DNA of 64,000 bases from Acidimicrobiia bacterium (GTDB lineage Bacteria; Actinomycetota; Acidimicrobiia; IMCC26256; JAOSJL01), in the NCBI GenBank assembly GCA_027494115.1, contig JAOSJL010000001.1, positions 2,023,218 through 2,087,217 of the forward strand. The letters run 5' to 3'. The notes under the pieces are model-generated. The model did no database searches, was not told the DNA's origin, and worked only from the letters and a program-made list of their open reading frames with translations. Both the position numbers and the translations under genes were made by a program. Positions within the stretch are counted from its first letter, which is position 1, and the number at the start of each line of letters is the position of its first letter. Of the stretch, positions 63,557-64,000 are shown in pieces.

Positions 63557-64000
63557 GTGAGCACCTCGTCGTGGTGGCCCTGGGCGATCTCGCGCCGCAC
63601 GGTGAAGTACAGCTGTTCCAGCGTGGGGGTCGTGGGCTCGACGCGCACGAGTCGGATTCCCGCGGCGACCACCTCGGCCACGAGTGACGCCAAGCGCTCC
63701 TTGGATTCGAGCTGAACGCTGGCTGCGCCGTTGCGCTCATAGGCCATGACGCCGTCGAAGTCCGCGATGCGATCCAGGTCCGAGCGGTTCTCGGCATCGA
63801 ACGTGACGGTGGTGGCGGGGTAGAAGCGTCGGGTCAGCTCCTCGGGGGTTCCCGACACCAGCGCGTGACCGACGTCGACCACCACGACCTGGTCGGCGAG
63901 ACCCTCCGCTTCGAGCAGCAGATGCGTACACATGAGTACGGTCTTGCCTGCCGCGCCCATCTCGTCGATGAGGTTGAGCACTGCCCGAGCGGATTCGGGA
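63553..64000 (-). CDS. ABC-2 type exporter ATPase, C-terminal part (3' end; 5' partial)
   Basis: The frame is open to the right edge, so the nucleotide-binding motifs and start are outside. The visible part begins PESARAVLNLIDEMGAAGKT and continues LMCTHLLLEAEGLADQVVVV, the H-loop region after Walker B. Its C-terminal domain ends PTLEQLYFTVRREIAQGHHD, as in CcmA/drug-type exporter ATPases. The stop overlaps the permease start. Confidence 0.9.
   Translation of the reverse strand, partial: PESARAVLNLIDEMGAAGKTVLMCTHLLLEAEGLADQVVVVDVGHALVSGTPEELTRRFYPATTVTFDAENRSDLDRIADFDGVMAYERNGAASVQLESKERLASLVAEVVAAGIRLVRVEPTTPTLEQLYFTVRREIAQGHHDEVLT

Overview
The window is 64 kb of GC-rich, densely packed bacterial chromosome. 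The B12-dependent ribonucleotide reductase, the FadD17/FadE-type lipid genes, an actinobacterial-style ECF sigma factor/Ogt pair, many lipoproteins with Thr/Ser-rich linkers, and frequent GTG starts and GTGA stop/start overlaps point to a high-GC Actinobacteriota. A member of the Acidimicrobiia is the best guess, but this is inference from gene content. I see no rRNA, tRNA, CRISPR array, transposase, integrase or phage gene. The window reads as ordinary chromosome rather than a mobile island. Both edges cut genes: nrdJ on the left and an ABC ATPase on the right.

Layout. 1-5.7 kb: the 3' part of nrdJ carrying the end of an intein, then a MacB/FtsX-type ABC permease and its ATPase, and a DsbA-family thioredoxin-fold protein. 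5.8-9.6 kb: a large secreted subtilase with a beta-propeller-like tail. 9.6-19.3 kb: housekeeping and hydrolytic genes (DUF488, rmuC, a conserved hypothetical, alpha/beta hydrolases, msrB, a lipoprotein, a low-molecular-weight phosphatase, oligoendopeptidase F, a lipase). 19.3-30 kb: a peptide-type ABC importer with its binding protein, then cysD-cysNC, then a second paralogous binding protein, so the sulfate-activation genes lie between the two binding proteins. 30-33 kb: arfB and two coupled hydrolases. 33-38 kb: a branched-chain amino-acid-type importer with LivH and LivM fused in one chain, followed by a TetR regulator.

38.7-56 kb is the main lipid/acyl-CoA region. It holds a short-chain dehydrogenase, three imperfect hairpin repeats, an acyl-CoA dehydrogenase, adenine deaminase, a thiolase with a separate DUF35 protein, ogt and an ECF sigma factor, then FadD17-like and FadE26-like genes, an aldehyde dehydrogenase, a PEBP-family lipoprotein, a secreted protein, a haem-oxygenase-fold protein, an enoyl-CoA hydratase, a second thiolase, and an HMG-CoA-synthase-like protein fused to a DUF35 domain. 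Together these look like machinery for activating and beta-oxidising bulky acyl chains, possibly steroid side chains. 56-58.4 kb: a membrane PAS-GGDEF-EAL c-di-GMP protein. 58.4-64 kb: lipoprotein beta-propellers (one PQQ-like), a lipoprotein hydrolase, and an ABC-2 exporter.

A technical point affects the whole annotation. At least 13 genes here are interrupted by single-base frameshifts, 17 in all, and nearly all fall in short runs of G or C. In each case the conserved protein continues perfectly in the neighbouring frame. This is the pattern of residual homopolymer errors in the assembly, not of gene decay. I have annotated those genes at their full inferred extent and listed each site.
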